Of a DNA stretch of 64,000 bases, positions 24,013 through 33,284 are shown in pieces. A program made the translations under genes and the position numbers. Source of the stretch: Chitinophagaceae bacterium UBA1953 (GTDB lineage: Bacteria; Bacteroidota; Bacteroidia; Chitinophagales; Chitinophagaceae); the NCBI GenBank assembly GCA_002336115.1, contig DDEN01000061.1:270138-334137 (forward strand), written 5' to 3'. Numbering within the stretch: position 1 is the stretch's first letter; the number at the start of each line of letters is the position of its first letter. Below the pieces are notes generated by a model, which ran no database searches, had not been told where the DNA came from, and saw nothing but the letters and a program-made list of their open reading frames with translations.

Positions 24013-25734
24013 TTAATTCAATTGATCCATTTCTGTTTTTACAAAATCCATTAACAATTTAATATGCGTGGGCGAAAAATCGAATTTCAGCCCCGCTGCA
24101 GCATATAATTGTGGCAGTGTCTTTGTTCCGCCAAGACTGAGAGCGTTAATATAATTACTTAAAGCAGCCTGCTGATCCTGTTTAAACTGCATCCATAAGC
24201 CAACAGCACCGAGTTGTGCAATGCCATACTCAATATAATAAAACGGAACTTCAAATAAATGTAACTGGCGTTGCCATTCGTATGGGCGGAATTGTTCCAG
24301 TCCGCTGTAATCAATTAACCCGGTGCTGTATTCAGCAGCCAGTTCCATCCACTTGTTTCCTCTTTCTTCAACGGTATGTTGCGGATGTTCGTAAATCCAG
24401 TGCTGAAAGGCATCAATACGTGCAATCCAGGGAAGAATCGTAAGCACCCGTTCCAGTTGTTTGAATTTTGCACGGCGTAACTCATCAGCATCTTTAAAGA
24501 AAATATCCCAATGCTCCATGCTGAACAGTTCCATCGACATACTTGCCACTTCTGCAATTTCAGCACCGTATTCTTTAAAGCCTGTTAATTCAAGATGGTG
24601 TGTAAGGAAAGAATGAATGGCATGACCACCTTCATGTACCATTGTTGTTACATCATCCATTGTTCCTGCAGCATTCATAAAAATAAACGGTGCACCTGTT
24701 TCTGCTAATGGCATGTTGTAACCGCCGGGAGCTTTTCCTTTCCTGCTGTCGAGATCAAAACGTTTCAGTTCTTCCATCTTCTTCAGGCAATCAGCAAAAA
24801 AAGGATTCAGCTTTTCAAAACATACAATGGTTTTTTCTGTAAGCTCAGTACCTGTACTGAAGGGTTGCAGCGGTTGTACTCCTGCTGGTTCTGCATCAAG
24901 ATCCCATGGACGTAACACATCCACAGCAATTGACTTGCGCTGTTCTTCATAAATAATTTTCACCAGCGGAACCACATGCTGCTTTACTGCTTCATGAAAG
25001 TTGAAACAATCCTGTGCGGTATAATCAAAACGGCCAAGTTCTTTAAACTTGTAATCACGGTAATTGGCAAAACCGGCATTCACTGCCACCTGGTGACGTT
25101 TTTCCACTAATTGATTAAACAAACCATTCAATGCATCCCTGTCCTGGTAGCGGCGGTTCTGCACTTTCATATACACTTCTTCCCGCAGCTTACGGTCAGG
25201 GTTTTCAAGAAACTTACCGGCCTGTTGCAACGTGTATTCTTTACCATTTACCTCAATTGTCATCTTTCCTGCAATCTGCCCAAATTGCTGCTGCATTACA
25301 TTCAGTTCAGCGAAAATGGCAATGTTTTCTTCACGAAAAAGTTCAATGCTTTTTTTGATGGAGCGCAGGTACGTAAAATATTTATCTGTATCAAGTTCTT
25401 TGGTAAACGCACAATCAACAAGCTTGCGGTTCAGCTTATCTGCAAAAGGCTGCATTTTTGGTGCAATCTCCATGTAAAAATAGTTGAATGCTTCTTCCAG
25501 TTCTTTATTGTCTGTATCGCAGGTGGTGCGAACCTGCCGCCAGCAGGCATCTTCACTCACAATGGCTTCAAGTTCGCTGCTGTTGTGCAGCCACTGCTCA
25601 AGATCGGCTTTGCTGTTGATAGGACGGTCGAGTAATTGCTGAAAATAAGGTTCCAGCAGTTCCCATGTGGTAATGGTAAAATCTTTTGGCAGAAAATTCC
25701 GTTCAATGGGTTGAATGTTGGCTGAAAGTGTCAT
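24013..25734 (-). CDS. M3 family oligoendopeptidase
   Basis: A 573-residue cytosolic zinc peptidase of family M3 (PepF/oligopeptidase F-type). The catalytic motif is MVHEGGHAIHSFL near residues 368-380 (HEGGH, zinc ligands His and His), with the third ligand Glu about 25 residues on in YGAEIAEVASMSMELF. The N-terminal 200 residues are the helical PepF-like lid, with FREENIAIFAELN. It cleaves short peptides, probably the products of exported peptidases such as the DPP IV at 6258. No signal peptide. Monocistronic, with a terminator hairpin on its strand. Confidence 0.93.
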   Translation of the reverse strand: MTLSANIQPIERNFLPKDFTITTWELLEPYFQQLLDRPINSKADLEQWLHNSSELEAIVSEDACWRQVRTTCDTDNKELEEAFNYFYMEIAPKMQPFADKLNRKLVDCAFTKELDTDKYFTYLRSIKKSIELFREENIAIFAELNVMQQQFGQIAGKMTIEVNGKEYTLQQAGKFLENPDRKLREEVYMKVQNRRYQDRDALNGLFNQLVEKRHQVAVNAGFANYRDYKFKELGRFDYTAQDCFNFHEAVKQHVVPLVKIIYEEQRKSIAVDVLRPWDLDAEPAGVQPLQPFSTGTELTEKTIVCFEKLNPFFADCLKKMEELKRFDLDSRKGKAPGGYNMPLAETGAPFIFMNAAGTMDDVTTMVHEGGHAIHSFLTHHLELTGFKEYGAEIAEVASMSMELFSMEHWDIFFKDADELRRAKFKQLERVLTILPWIARIDAFQHWIYEHPQHTVEERGNKWMELAAEYSTGLIDYSGLEQFRPYEWQRQLHLFEVPFYYIEYGIAQLGAVGLWMQFKQDQQAALSNYINALSLGGTKTLPQLYAAAGLKFDFSPTHIKLLMDFVKTEMDQLN

Positions 25735-25841
25735 AGTTATGAGTTCAAAAATTTATGCCGGGAAGTGAGCAAGACAATCAGAAGTTTTCAAAAACTTCAC
25801 GCCTTCCTTCCTTACCGGCAAATAAAAAATCAGTTACGCTA

Positions 25842-26381
25842 TTAGTCTTCTTTCTTTTTCTTCGCTGCTTTTTTCTTTGGAGTTTCTTCAGCGGCTTCTT
25901 CTGCTTTAGGTTCAGCTTTCTTTTTTGCTGCTTTCTTTGCAGGTTTTTCTTCCGCTACAGGTTCTTCAGCAACCGCAGGAGCTTCTTCTGCAACTTCCTC
26001 TGTTAATTTTATTTCGATGCCTTTGCCTTTAATGATGCCGTACCATTTCACCATTTTCTTCATATCGCTGCTGTAAACCCTTTCAAAATCCATATCGGGA
26101 AATACTTTTTCGAAATAAGCTTTCACGGCTTTTGCATCTTTTTCTTCGGGCAGTTTACCACCATCGACTTCCATTGCCTTAAATACATCGGTAAGATTCA
26201 CGTTATCACGTACTGTATATACTTCAATACTTTCCAGGTGTGAAAACTGGTGCTGACGTGAAGAGGCAAACTTGGTTGAATTGTCTTCCAGTGAACGTAC
26301 AATAGCACCATCACTTTTACTGCTGATCAGTTCATACAAACCGGGCATTCCGGTTACTGCTATTAATTTTCCGTATTCCAT
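25842..26381 (-). CDS. DUF5606 domain protein with acidic/basic tail
   Basis: A 179-residue soluble protein. Residues 1-120 match DUF5606, a family restricted to Bacteroidota: MEYGKLIAVTGMPGLYELIS, FSHLESIEVYT, LTDVFKAMEVDGGKLP, AYFEKVFPDMDFERVY and VKWYGIIKGKGIEIKL. The last 60 residues are an Ala/Glu/Lys low-complexity tail (KKAAKKK repeats alternating with EE runs) that is likely disordered and resembles histone-like tails. The N-terminal fold resembles an SH3-type barrel by its Gly-turn pattern; function unknown. Confidence 0.85.
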   Translation of the reverse strand: MEYGKLIAVTGMPGLYELISSKSDGAIVRSLEDNSTKFASSRQHQFSHLESIEVYTVRDNVNLTDVFKAMEVDGGKLPEEKDAKAVKAYFEKVFPDMDFERVYSSDMKKMVKWYGIIKGKGIEIKLTEEVAEEAPAVAEEPVAEEKPAKKAAKKKAEPKAEEAAEETPKKKAAKKKKED

Positions 26382-26465
26382 ATATGTTTATTCAAGGGCT
26401 GCAAGTTAAGTGATTTCCGTAAACCCGGAATAATTGGTTGCTGCGCTGGCGCTTGCAAAAAGTTT

Positions 26466-26540
26466 CACGCAGAGAAGAAGTGTTGCTCACAGATGGCGCA
26501 GATGAACACAGATTTGCTTCGAGCCTCTTTGAGGCTTTTT
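26466..26540. repeat. Degenerate intergenic repeat, copy 2, with a hairpin
   Basis: CACGCAGAG at 26466 and then CACAGATGGCGCAGATGAA and CACAGAT at 26488-26513 form near-periodic words of 9-10 nt. A short hairpin (AGCCTC-TTT-GAGGCT, 26522-26536, then TTTTG) follows. I know such words from intergenic regions of other bacteria. There is no plus-strand gene upstream that the hairpin could end. Confidence 0.5.
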
Positions 26541-26603
26541 GTCTTCGTGGCAAAAACAATCAGCACATTTTATTCCTGTTTATGAAGTAGCTTCGGTTTA
26601 AAT

Positions 26604-29033
26604 ATGTTACTTATGAAACGATTGACGGTGCTGCTGCTGTTTGTTATTCAGTCGGCTATTGTTTTTGCACAACAGGGATTAGGTGTTTACAAAACAATGA
26701 AGATTGACGTAGGTAAGATTATTGTAAACACAACCACAGGTAAAATTAGTTTCAACTCTTACCCCGGCGGTATTTTACAAACAACCATTGAAGTAAACAA
26801 TTATACAGGCGAGCAGGTAAGTAATGCTGTGATTACAAAACCGGTGGTAAATATTAAACTCATCAGGGATGATGAAAGCAAGTTGCAACTCATGCTGGGC
26901 AGCACAATCATAACCGTACAAAAAAATCCGGTACAGGTAGTTTACACCAATAACAACCGTGGTTTTGCATTAACGGATTATGCTGATAAAAACAGTTTTC
27001 ATGTACTACAGTTTGGTATTGAAGCAAGCGAACAGCTTTTCGGCACCGGTTCACGTTCTATTCCATTAAACAAACATGGTTACAAAGTTGAACTCAATAA
27101 CAATCCCTGGTATGGTTACAATGTAAATGCAGATAATCTTAACTATTCTGTTCCTTATATCCAGTCAGCAAATGGTTATGCCTTGTTTTTTGATAATCCT
27201 TCAAGAGGTTATTTAGATATGGGTAAAACAGATGCAAAGATTCTTGAAGTTGGGTTGAAGGCAGGAAAGATTCAGTTCTATACATTCTTTGGAAAAAATG
27301 CTGCTGATTTAATTGAACAGTTTACTTCATTGGTTGGAAGAATGAGTTTACCTCCACGCTGGGCCTTGGGAAATTTCATGAGCCGCTTTGGTTACCGCAC
27401 ACAGGACGAAGTAATGAGCATAGCACAAAAAATGAAAGAACAACAGTTCCCCTTTGATGCAGTGATCATTGATTTGTTCTGGTTTGGCGATGCACAACAT
27501 GGCAGTTGGAACATGGGCAATCTCGACTGGAATAAAAAACGTTTTCCGCAGCCGGAGAAAATGATTGCCGATCTCAAAAAACAAAACATCAAAACAATTT
27601 TAATTGCAGAGCCATTTGTGTTAAGCGAATCGTTCAACTACAAATACACACAGCAGAACAAACTCAATACTGTTGCAAAAAATGGAGATACAATTGGTAT
27701 CAAGGAATTTTATTTCGGTCACACCGGACTGCTGGATATTTTTCAAAACAAAACAAGAGACTGGTTCTGGAGTAAATACAATGCACAGGTAAAAAAAGGT
27801 GTTGCCGGTTGGTGGGGCGATTTGGGTGAACCCGAAAAACACCCCGACTATGTATATCACAACTTAAAAGACCTTGGGCAAAAACGTTTGTTCAATGCCG
27901 ATGAAGTACACAACATGTACGGTCATGCATGGAGCCAGATGCTGTTTGAAAAATACGCAGCCACTTATCCCAATGAAAGATTGTTTCATTTAAACCGCAG
28001 TGGTTTTGCAGGCACATGGCGTTATGGTTCTTATCCCTGGAGTGGTGATGTTGACAGAAGCTGGGATGGTTTTCATGCACAGCTAAACATTATGCAGAGT
28101 ATGAGTTTAAGCGGTGTGCCAACCATGCACAGCGATGCAGGTGGTTTTGCAATGGGCAAGCGTGATCCTGAATTGTATTTACGTTGGTTACAGATGGCTG
28201 TGTTTACACCCATCTTCCGTCCGCATGGAAGTGTAAATGCACCCGAAGCCACTACAGCAAGTATTGAAAGCGAACCCGTGTTTTATGATGAGCCTGAGAA
28301 AACCATTTTAAGAAAGTTTGTACAGCTCCGTTACCAGCTTATGCCATACACGTACACTGCCGTATATGAAGCAGCAACAAAAGGCACACCACTGGTACGA
28401 CCAATGTTTTTCTATGATCGTACAGATAGTAACCTGTACAAGGCAAACGATCAGTATATGTTTGGTGATGCATTGCTTATTGCACCTGTATTGGAAAAAG
28501 GAGCAACCAAACGCAGACTGTATTTGCCAAAAGGTGAGTGGTACAACTTCTGGAATGCAACTGAAAAAAGAACAGGTGGTGAATGGATTGAAGTGGATGT
28601 AAATGCTGAAACTATTCCTGTGTTTGTAAAAGCAGGAAGTATCATTCCCATGAAGCCCGTGTTTGATAACACAGCTAATTATCCCAAGGATAAAATTGTA
28701 CTGCATTATTATGCAGATGAAGGCGAACAGCAATCGCAGATGTATGAAGATGATGGAAGCACAGCCAATGCCATTCAGAAAAAACAATTTGAACTACTGA
28801 AATTCATTGGCACAACAAAAGGAAATAAAACGAGCGTTGTAATAACTACCAGCGGACAATACAAGGGTAAATCACAACAACGTACTATTGATTTATATGT
28901 GCATGGTATTAATCCAAACAAAGGCGTGATGATTGATGGCCGCCTGCGTGATACTTACCAACGCACAGCCGATGGTATATTGATTGATGGTATTGTGTGG
29001 AAGAACAATGAACTGAAGGTGGAGATGAAGTAA
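26604..29033 (+). CDS. GH31-family alpha-glycosidase
   Basis: An 809-residue exported glycoside hydrolase of family 31 (alpha-glucosidase/alpha-xylosidase-type). Signal peptide at residues 1-22 (an internal Met at residue 4 is a possible start). Residues 60-230 form the N-terminal beta-sandwich, residues 240-570 the (beta/alpha)8 barrel with the nucleophile Asp near 406 in WWGDLGEPE and the acid/base Asp near 482 in WSGDVDRSW, and residues 580-800 the proximal and distal C-terminal beta domains (LYLPKGEWYNFWN, MYEDDGST). Substrate, retaining mechanism and end product follow the family; the specific sugar is not certain. No polysaccharide-utilisation genes are adjacent. Confidence 0.93.
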   Translation: MLLMKRLTVLLLFVIQSAIVFAQQGLGVYKTMKIDVGKIIVNTTTGKISFNSYPGGILQTTIEVNNYTGEQVSNAVITKPVVNIKLIRDDESKLQLMLGSTIITVQKNPVQVVYTNNNRGFALTDYADKNSFHVLQFGIEASEQLFGTGSRSIPLNKHGYKVELNNNPWYGYNVNADNLNYSVPYIQSANGYALFFDNPSRGYLDMGKTDAKILEVGLKAGKIQFYTFFGKNAADLIEQFTSLVGRMSLPPRWALGNFMSRFGYRTQDEVMSIAQKMKEQQFPFDAVIIDLFWFGDAQHGSWNMGNLDWNKKRFPQPEKMIADLKKQNIKTILIAEPFVLSESFNYKYTQQNKLNTVAKNGDTIGIKEFYFGHTGLLDIFQNKTRDWFWSKYNAQVKKGVAGWWGDLGEPEKHPDYVYHNLKDLGQKRLFNADEVHNMYGHAWSQMLFEKYAATYPNERLFHLNRSGFAGTWRYGSYPWSGDVDRSWDGFHAQLNIMQSMSLSGVPTMHSDAGGFAMGKRDPELYLRWLQMAVFTPIFRPHGSVNAPEATTASIESEPVFYDEPEKTILRKFVQLRYQLMPYTYTAVYEAATKGTPLVRPMFFYDRTDSNLYKANDQYMFGDALLIAPVLEKGATKRRLYLPKGEWYNFWNATEKRTGGEWIEVDVNAETIPVFVKAGSIIPMKPVFDNTANYPKDKIVLHYYADEGEQQSQMYEDDGSTANAIQKKQFELLKFIGTTKGNKTSVVITTSGQYKGKSQQRTIDLYVHGINPNKGVMIDGRLRDTYQRTADGILIDGIVWKNNELKVEMK

Positions 29034-29168
29034 CCATCCGCCTCAATGATAACCAGAAGATTTTTCTTTTGCTGGCGCAGGTGTTCTGCAAAATCACATG
29101 ATGCTATACAATATATCCCAATTGTATCGGGTTTTAAAATGCTGCTCCCGGAAAAATGCAACGGTGAT

Positions 29169-29207
29169 TCTTCTTCTTATATCTCTGTGTCCCTGTGGTT
29201 CAAAAAA
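29169..29207. repeat. Degenerate intergenic repeat, copy 3
   Basis: TTCTTCTTATATCTCTGTG and TCCCTGTGGTTC words with an 8-nt step (CTCTGTGT, CCCTGTGG), followed by an A-run. Same style and orientation as the repeat at 1199-1247. Confidence 0.45.
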
Positions 29208-29432
29208 ACTTCACAACTGTCTTCTATGTAAATTTTACACTGGATCAACCATCTAAATGGGAAAAATGATCTCAAATCAAACAGCTTTGAGGTTTTAATA
29301 GCATAACATGTTTACAGGTATAAAACACAGATCATTAAGCCCGGCAATTTACAAACTTATCAGTTGCCGAAACCCGGTACTTTTGTGAAAGCAACAGGTG
29401 TACTGCAATTTATTCCAATCCTTAAAAAACAA

Positions 29433-29457
29433 AAGGGCTGCTTTCATGCAGCCCTTC
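29433..29457 (-). terminator. Terminator beside the decayed surface gene
   Basis: Hairpin AAGGGCTGC - TTTCAT - GCAGCCCTT; on the minus strand it is followed by TTTGTTTTTT, 9 bp after the last stop. Confidence 0.75.
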
Positions 29458-29465
29458 TTATTAAC

Positions 29466-30434
29466 TCAGGTTCTTCGTTTTTTTATCACCTTTGTTTGAT
29501 AAACTTTCCCTTCGTTGTTCCATTGCACAATATAAATACTACCGGGCAACTGTTCGGTATTGAACAGAACCCCGTTGCTGGTGTAGCTGGTTTTTAAAAA
29601 ATAAACCCTTCCTGTAATATCCATAAATTGTAATCCGTTCGGTTTTGAACCACTCATGTTTGCTATCTCAACAAATAACTTATCGGAAAAAGGGTTGGGT
29701 GATACCTGTAAAGTTTGTGAAACGGTGCTTTTTAATACAATAACAGAAGAATAAAAGAAACTGCCATCATTATCAATCTGTTTCAACCTGTAATAGGAGG
29801 TTGCCGGATGAGCATATTGGTCAATATAGCTATAGTTTTGCTGGCTGGCACTCGTTCCTTTGCCGGGCACTATTCCAATTTTTTCAAACACTATTCCGTT
29901 TGAGCTGCGTTCGATTTCAAACCGGCTGTTATTTGTTTCGGTGGTACAAACCCAGGTAAGAATGTTTTTTCCGCCATCTGTTTTTCCATTAAAATCTACA
30001 AGGTTTACAGGTAATGTTATCAAGCTATAAAAAAGCCTGAAATTATCAGCAGCAATTTTTCTTCTGTTTAACTTCCGTTGGCAAAAACATTCAGTCTTAA
30101 ATCCAGTAGAGTGCCTGTTCCAGTAAGGTTCGCAGAAAATTCTGTAAAAGCATAGGTTAAATTAGCGCCATCTCCACGGCCGATAAAGAACAGGGCATAG
30201 AAAAATACCTACTCAAACGCAAACTGTCCACTGGCAAATTCATTTAATTACCGGTTTACCTCGATACAGGTAATCTGTTCAAACAATGGTTTCTGCACCT
30301 TTTACTGACACTGTGTATAGCTCTACAACAATAGTGTAGTGGCCATCACTTCTTCTGCCGGGCTCTTTGAAGAAAACGTTCAGTCTATTTTTTTCAGTAA
30401 TCCCATTCCAATTAAACAAAAAACCGACTTTCCT
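29466..30434 (-). pseudogene. Decayed type IX-secreted surface protein gene
   Basis: The downstream part (29466-30023) reads as the C-terminus of a type A sorting domain protein: LPVNLVDFNGK, VSPNPFSDKLFVEI, GSIYIVQWNNEGKVY. It has no credible start (the frame opens only with TTG). The preceding 411 bp still read as coding in fragments: FNWNGITEKNRLNVFFKEPG in one frame, FASGQFAFE and GRGDGANLTYAFTEFSAN in another, LDLRLNVFANGS at the end of that. In-frame stops lie at 30279-30281 (TGA), 30240-30242 (TGA), 30209-30211 (TAG) and 30068-30070 (TAA), with frame changes between fragments. It is a multiply broken gene; the 5' end is missing. Confidence 0.8.
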
Positions 30435-30461
30435 TCAGCTAACGTCTATTATCGAATTCAC

Positions 30462-30469
30462 TACTTTTG
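30462..30469 (+). promoter_or_regulatory. Promoter -7 element candidate for rpiB
   Basis: TACTTTTG, an exact TAnnTTTG match, 16 nt before the rpiB ATG. A -33 partner is not clear. Confidence 0.35.
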
Positions 30470-30484
30470 CAAAAACGAAATATT

Positions 30485-30940
30485 ATGCAAAGCCCGTTTG
30501 ATATGACTAAGCCCGTTGCAATTGGTTGCGATCATGCAGGGTTTGATTTTAAAGAAGATCTCATTTCTTTTCTTGAAGGCAAAGGAATTGCATTCAAAGA
30601 TTTCGGAACTTATTCAACCGAGTCGGTTGATTATGCCGATTTTGCTCATCCGGTTGCTTTAGCAGTTGAAGGTGGTGAGGCTGCTTTTGGTATTTTACTC
30701 TGCGGCAGTGCAAATGGTGTGGCAATTACAGCCAACAAGCACCAGGGCATACGTGCAGCAATTTGCTGGGGCGAAGAACTGGCACAACTTGCAAGAGGCC
30801 ATAACAATGCCAATGTTATTTGCATACCTGCACGTTTTGTCCGTGAAGGCGATGCTGAGAAAATGGTTGAAACATTTATGACAACTGAATTTGAAGGTGG
30901 CCGCCACGAACGAAGAGTACAGAAAATGCGTTGTGCATAA
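30485..30940 (+). CDS. rpiB: Ribose 5-phosphate isomerase B
   Basis: A 151-residue cytosolic enzyme of the RpiB/LacA/LacB family that interconverts ribose 5-phosphate and ribulose 5-phosphate in the pentose phosphate pathway. The ATG at 30485 is used; an upstream TTG is not credible. Diagnostic pieces are AIGCDHAGFDFKEDLISFL (catalytic-site segment with the conserved D-H-A-G), VDYADFAHPVALAV, LLCGSANGVAITANKH and RGHNNANVICIPARFV. Length is typical for the family. The Cys of CGSANG serves as the general base in some members. A Rho-independent terminator follows. Confidence 0.95.
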   Translation: MQSPFDMTKPVAIGCDHAGFDFKEDLISFLEGKGIAFKDFGTYSTESVDYADFAHPVALAVEGGEAAFGILLCGSANGVAITANKHQGIRAAICWGEELAQLARGHNNANVICIPARFVREGDAEKMVETFMTTEFEGGRHERRVQKMRCA

Positions 30941-30972
30941 TACAACTCAATGGTTTTACCATTTATATAACT

Positions 30973-31000
30973 ATCCCGCCCTGTGCGGGATTTTCTTTTA
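30973..31000 (+). terminator. Terminator after rpiB
   Basis: ATCCCGC - CCTGT - GCGGGAT hairpin followed by TTTCTTTT, 33 bp after the rpiB stop. Confidence 0.85.
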
Positions 31001-31025
31001 AATTCGGCATCTAACAATTTTTTAC

Positions 31026-32489
31026 ATGAGAGTTTATTTAATTATTGCATGCAGTTTATTCATGCTTACTGCAACTGCACAGAAGAAAAACAAAACAGCA
31101 GAAAAATTTGCACAAACCATTTCAGCAGCCGATCTTAAAAGTTATTTATTCGTACTTGCTTCACCCGAAATGCAAGGGAGAGAAACCGGACAGGAAGGTC
31201 AGCGTAAAGCAGCAGCGTATCTTAAAGAACAATTTCAGCGCATTGGAATTACTGCTGGCAACAATGGTAATTATGAGCAGGTATATCCCATTTACAAAGA
31301 CACACTCATCAATGCAGATGTAACAATCAATAACAAGGCATACGAGCTTGGTAAAGATTTTTCAGCAATGGTGAATAATGTGGTTACAACAAAATTATAT
31401 TTCAGCGAAGTGGTGTACATGAGTAAGATTGATACCACTACCGATATAAGAGGCAAAGCAGTATTGCTGTTGGCAACATCTGCTATGCAAAACCCACGCA
31501 GCAGCGATTTAATGAAACTCCTCAGCCGCCAGCCCGCAGCAGTATTGTTTATTCAGCCCGGTATTGATAAACAGCCGTTGCAGCGCAGCGGAAGACCTTA
31601 TCTTAATTTATTCAAAGCACGTCAGTCGCCGGTAGTTGTACGCATCTCCGAAGCAATGGGCGAAGCATTACTGAAAACTGAATTTGCAAAAGCAAAAGAT
31701 CAGTCGCTTGGAACAAAAACAGTTTCAACCGAGCTCATGCTATCGTTTAACAAAGATGTAATTCAAGGTTCTTCTTCCAACGTATTGGGTGTAATTGAAG
31801 GAACCGATAAGAAAGATGAATGGGTGATTATATCGGCACACTACGATCATCTTGGCATACAAAACGGAATGTTGTTTCCCGGTGCAGATGATGACGGAAG
31901 CGGTACAGTTGGCGTGCTTGAAATTGCTGAAGCATTTGCAAAAGCAAAAGCAGCAGGTAAAGGGCCACGCCGCAGTATTTTGTTTATTCTTGTTAGTGGC
32001 GAAGAAAAAGGTTTGTGGGGAAGTGAATATTATTCCAACCATCCTGTGTACCCGTTGGATAAAACATCGATTGATTTAAACATTGATATGATTGGGCGTA
32101 AAGATGATAATCTCAAATCGCTCGACAGTAACAATCATGTGTACTTAATTGGCGATGATAAACTCAGCAGTGATCTGCCAAACCTTGTTGACAGTATCAA
32201 TCACACATACATAAATCTTATTACCGACAGAAAGTATAACGATCCTAAAGACCCGCAACGTTTATACTACCGCAGCGATCATTACAATTTTGCTGCAAAG
32301 GGAGTTCCGATTCTCTTTTTCTTTGATGGTATTCATAAAGATTATCACAAACCCAGTGATACTCCCGATAAAATAAATTACGACTTGCAGGCAAAGCGTA
32401 CACAACTTGTATTTTTTCTTGCATGGGAAGCAGCTAACAGAAATGAAATGCTGAAACGGGATATTCCATTAAATGTGCCGGGGAGATAA
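31026..32489 (+). CDS. Exported M28 family zinc aminopeptidase
   Basis: A 487-residue secreted peptidase. Signal peptide MRVYLIIACSLFMLTATAQ. Residues 95-230 resemble a protease-associated (PA) insert. The M28 core (residues 250-480) has the bimetallic site: SAHYDHLG (His, Asp context), GADDDGSGTVG (bridging Asp), SGEEKGLWGSEYY (catalytic Glu-Glu), IDLNIDMIGR (Asp) and a late His in YYRSDHYNFAAKG or GIHKDYHKP. It removes N-terminal amino acids from peptides outside the cell and complements the DPP IV and M3 enzymes in this window. A weak hairpin follows the stop. Confidence 0.93.
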   Translation: MRVYLIIACSLFMLTATAQKKNKTAEKFAQTISAADLKSYLFVLASPEMQGRETGQEGQRKAAAYLKEQFQRIGITAGNNGNYEQVYPIYKDTLINADVTINNKAYELGKDFSAMVNNVVTTKLYFSEVVYMSKIDTTTDIRGKAVLLLATSAMQNPRSSDLMKLLSRQPAAVLFIQPGIDKQPLQRSGRPYLNLFKARQSPVVVRISEAMGEALLKTEFAKAKDQSLGTKTVSTELMLSFNKDVIQGSSSNVLGVIEGTDKKDEWVIISAHYDHLGIQNGMLFPGADDDGSGTVGVLEIAEAFAKAKAAGKGPRRSILFILVSGEEKGLWGSEYYSNHPVYPLDKTSIDLNIDMIGRKDDNLKSLDSNNHVYLIGDDKLSSDLPNLVDSINHTYINLITDRKYNDPKDPQRLYYRSDHYNFAAKGVPILFFFDGIHKDYHKPSDTPDKINYDLQAKRTQLVFFLAWEAANRNEMLKRDIPLNVPGR

Positions 32490-32497
32490 TAAGTTGT

Positions 32498-32536
32498 AAA
32501 AAGCGCTGGGTTAAATAATGTTGTCGGCACTTTTTA
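32498..32536 (+). terminator. Probable terminator after the M28 gene
   Basis: AAAAAGCGCTGG ... TCGGCACTTTTT forms an imperfect 11-bp stem with a T-run, 8 bp after the stop. Separates the peptidase from the restriction-modification genes. Confidence 0.55.
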
Positions 32537-32600
32537 TCTTGAGATTGGCAAGTGATTTCTTGATTGTGGGAAGGCGGAATAAAAATTGTAAATTTACTGA

Positions 32601-33284
32601 ATGGGACAAAAGGGGAAATTGACGATAAAAAAACTAATAAAAGAAGCACAATTATTCTGTGTTGAACAATCAAAAATTCAGCATAGAGAATTGTATGGCG
32701 TAACAGATGGCAAAGCGGTAGGGACGCTTATAGAGCATAAATTCCAAACACACCTCAACAAAAAATACGAACTAATTGTCGGCTCATCAGCCAAAGGCAT
32801 AGACTTGCCTTCTGACGATATTCAGACGGACATAAAAGTAACGTCCATAAAGCAACCCCAATCATCTTGCCCATTTAAAGATGCCAAACAAAAGATTTTC
32901 GGTTTGGGTTACAATCTTCTTGTATTTGTTTATGAAAAAACCGATGATCCAGCTACACAAACAGCAACTTTGAATTTTGTTAGCTGCTCTTTTGTTAAAA
33001 AAGAACGAACTGCTGATTATACAACTTCTTTCCGTTTACGGGAAATGGTGAAGGATGGGGCTAATGAAGCAGACATTGTTGCTTATCTGCAGGATAAAAA
33101 TATCCCCGCAGATGAAATAACGCTTAATCAAATAGCTGAACAAATTTTACGAACGCCACCCGAGCAAGGCTATCTGACTATTTCCAATGCGTTGCAATGG
33201 CGATTGCAATATCAACGTATTGTTACTTTGGCAGATGATGTTACAGGAATTGAAAAGATTATAAGCTATAATAAGCCACAGTGA
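32601..33284 (+). CDS. Putative type II restriction endonuclease
   Basis: A 227-residue protein that I do not match to a named enzyme. The N-terminal half contains GSSAKGIDLPSDD followed by IQTDIKVTS, which fits the PD-(D/E)xK nuclease core: Asp70, then the D-x-K with Asp and Lys. Its position immediately upstream of, and overlapping by 1 bp with, a DNA methyltransferase makes a restriction-endonuclease role the best explanation. The C-terminal part (residues 130-227) is helical and probably gives target recognition or dimerisation. The gene looks clearly more A+T-rich than its neighbours, consistent with transfer; composition should be computed. Recognition site unknown. Confidence 0.7.
   Translation: MGQKGKLTIKKLIKEAQLFCVEQSKIQHRELYGVTDGKAVGTLIEHKFQTHLNKKYELIVGSSAKGIDLPSDDIQTDIKVTSIKQPQSSCPFKDAKQKIFGLGYNLLVFVYEKTDDPATQTATLNFVSCSFVKKERTADYTTSFRLREMVKDGANEADIVAYLQDKNIPADEITLNQIAEQILRTPPEQGYLTISNALQWRLQYQRIVTLADDVTGIEKIISYNKPQ

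Larger units (their letters stand above)
29034..29465. other. 432-bp spacer without a gene
   Basis: No coding region that I can support. It contains a degenerate repeat at 29169-29207 and a terminator hairpin at 29433-29457 that belongs to the pseudogene on the minus strand. A lone TACTTTTG (29378-29385) resembles a -7 box but has no gene downstream on the plus strand. Confidence 0.5.

Noticed and set aside
25111..25635. 174-codon frame opposite the M3 peptidase
   Set aside because: Antisense shadow, Phe/Cys-rich, no start context; the peptidase on the other strand is certain.
26522..26540. Terminator for a plus-strand gene
   Set aside because: Hairpin with T-run exists, but there is no plus-strand gene upstream; kept only as part of the repeat region.
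28308..28787. 159-codon frame opposite the GH31 gene
   Set aside because: Antisense shadow in a certain gene; no recognisable domain.
29378..29385. Promoter for a plus-strand gene
   Set aside because: TACTTTTG alone, with no -33 motif and no gene downstream before a minus-strand pseudogene.
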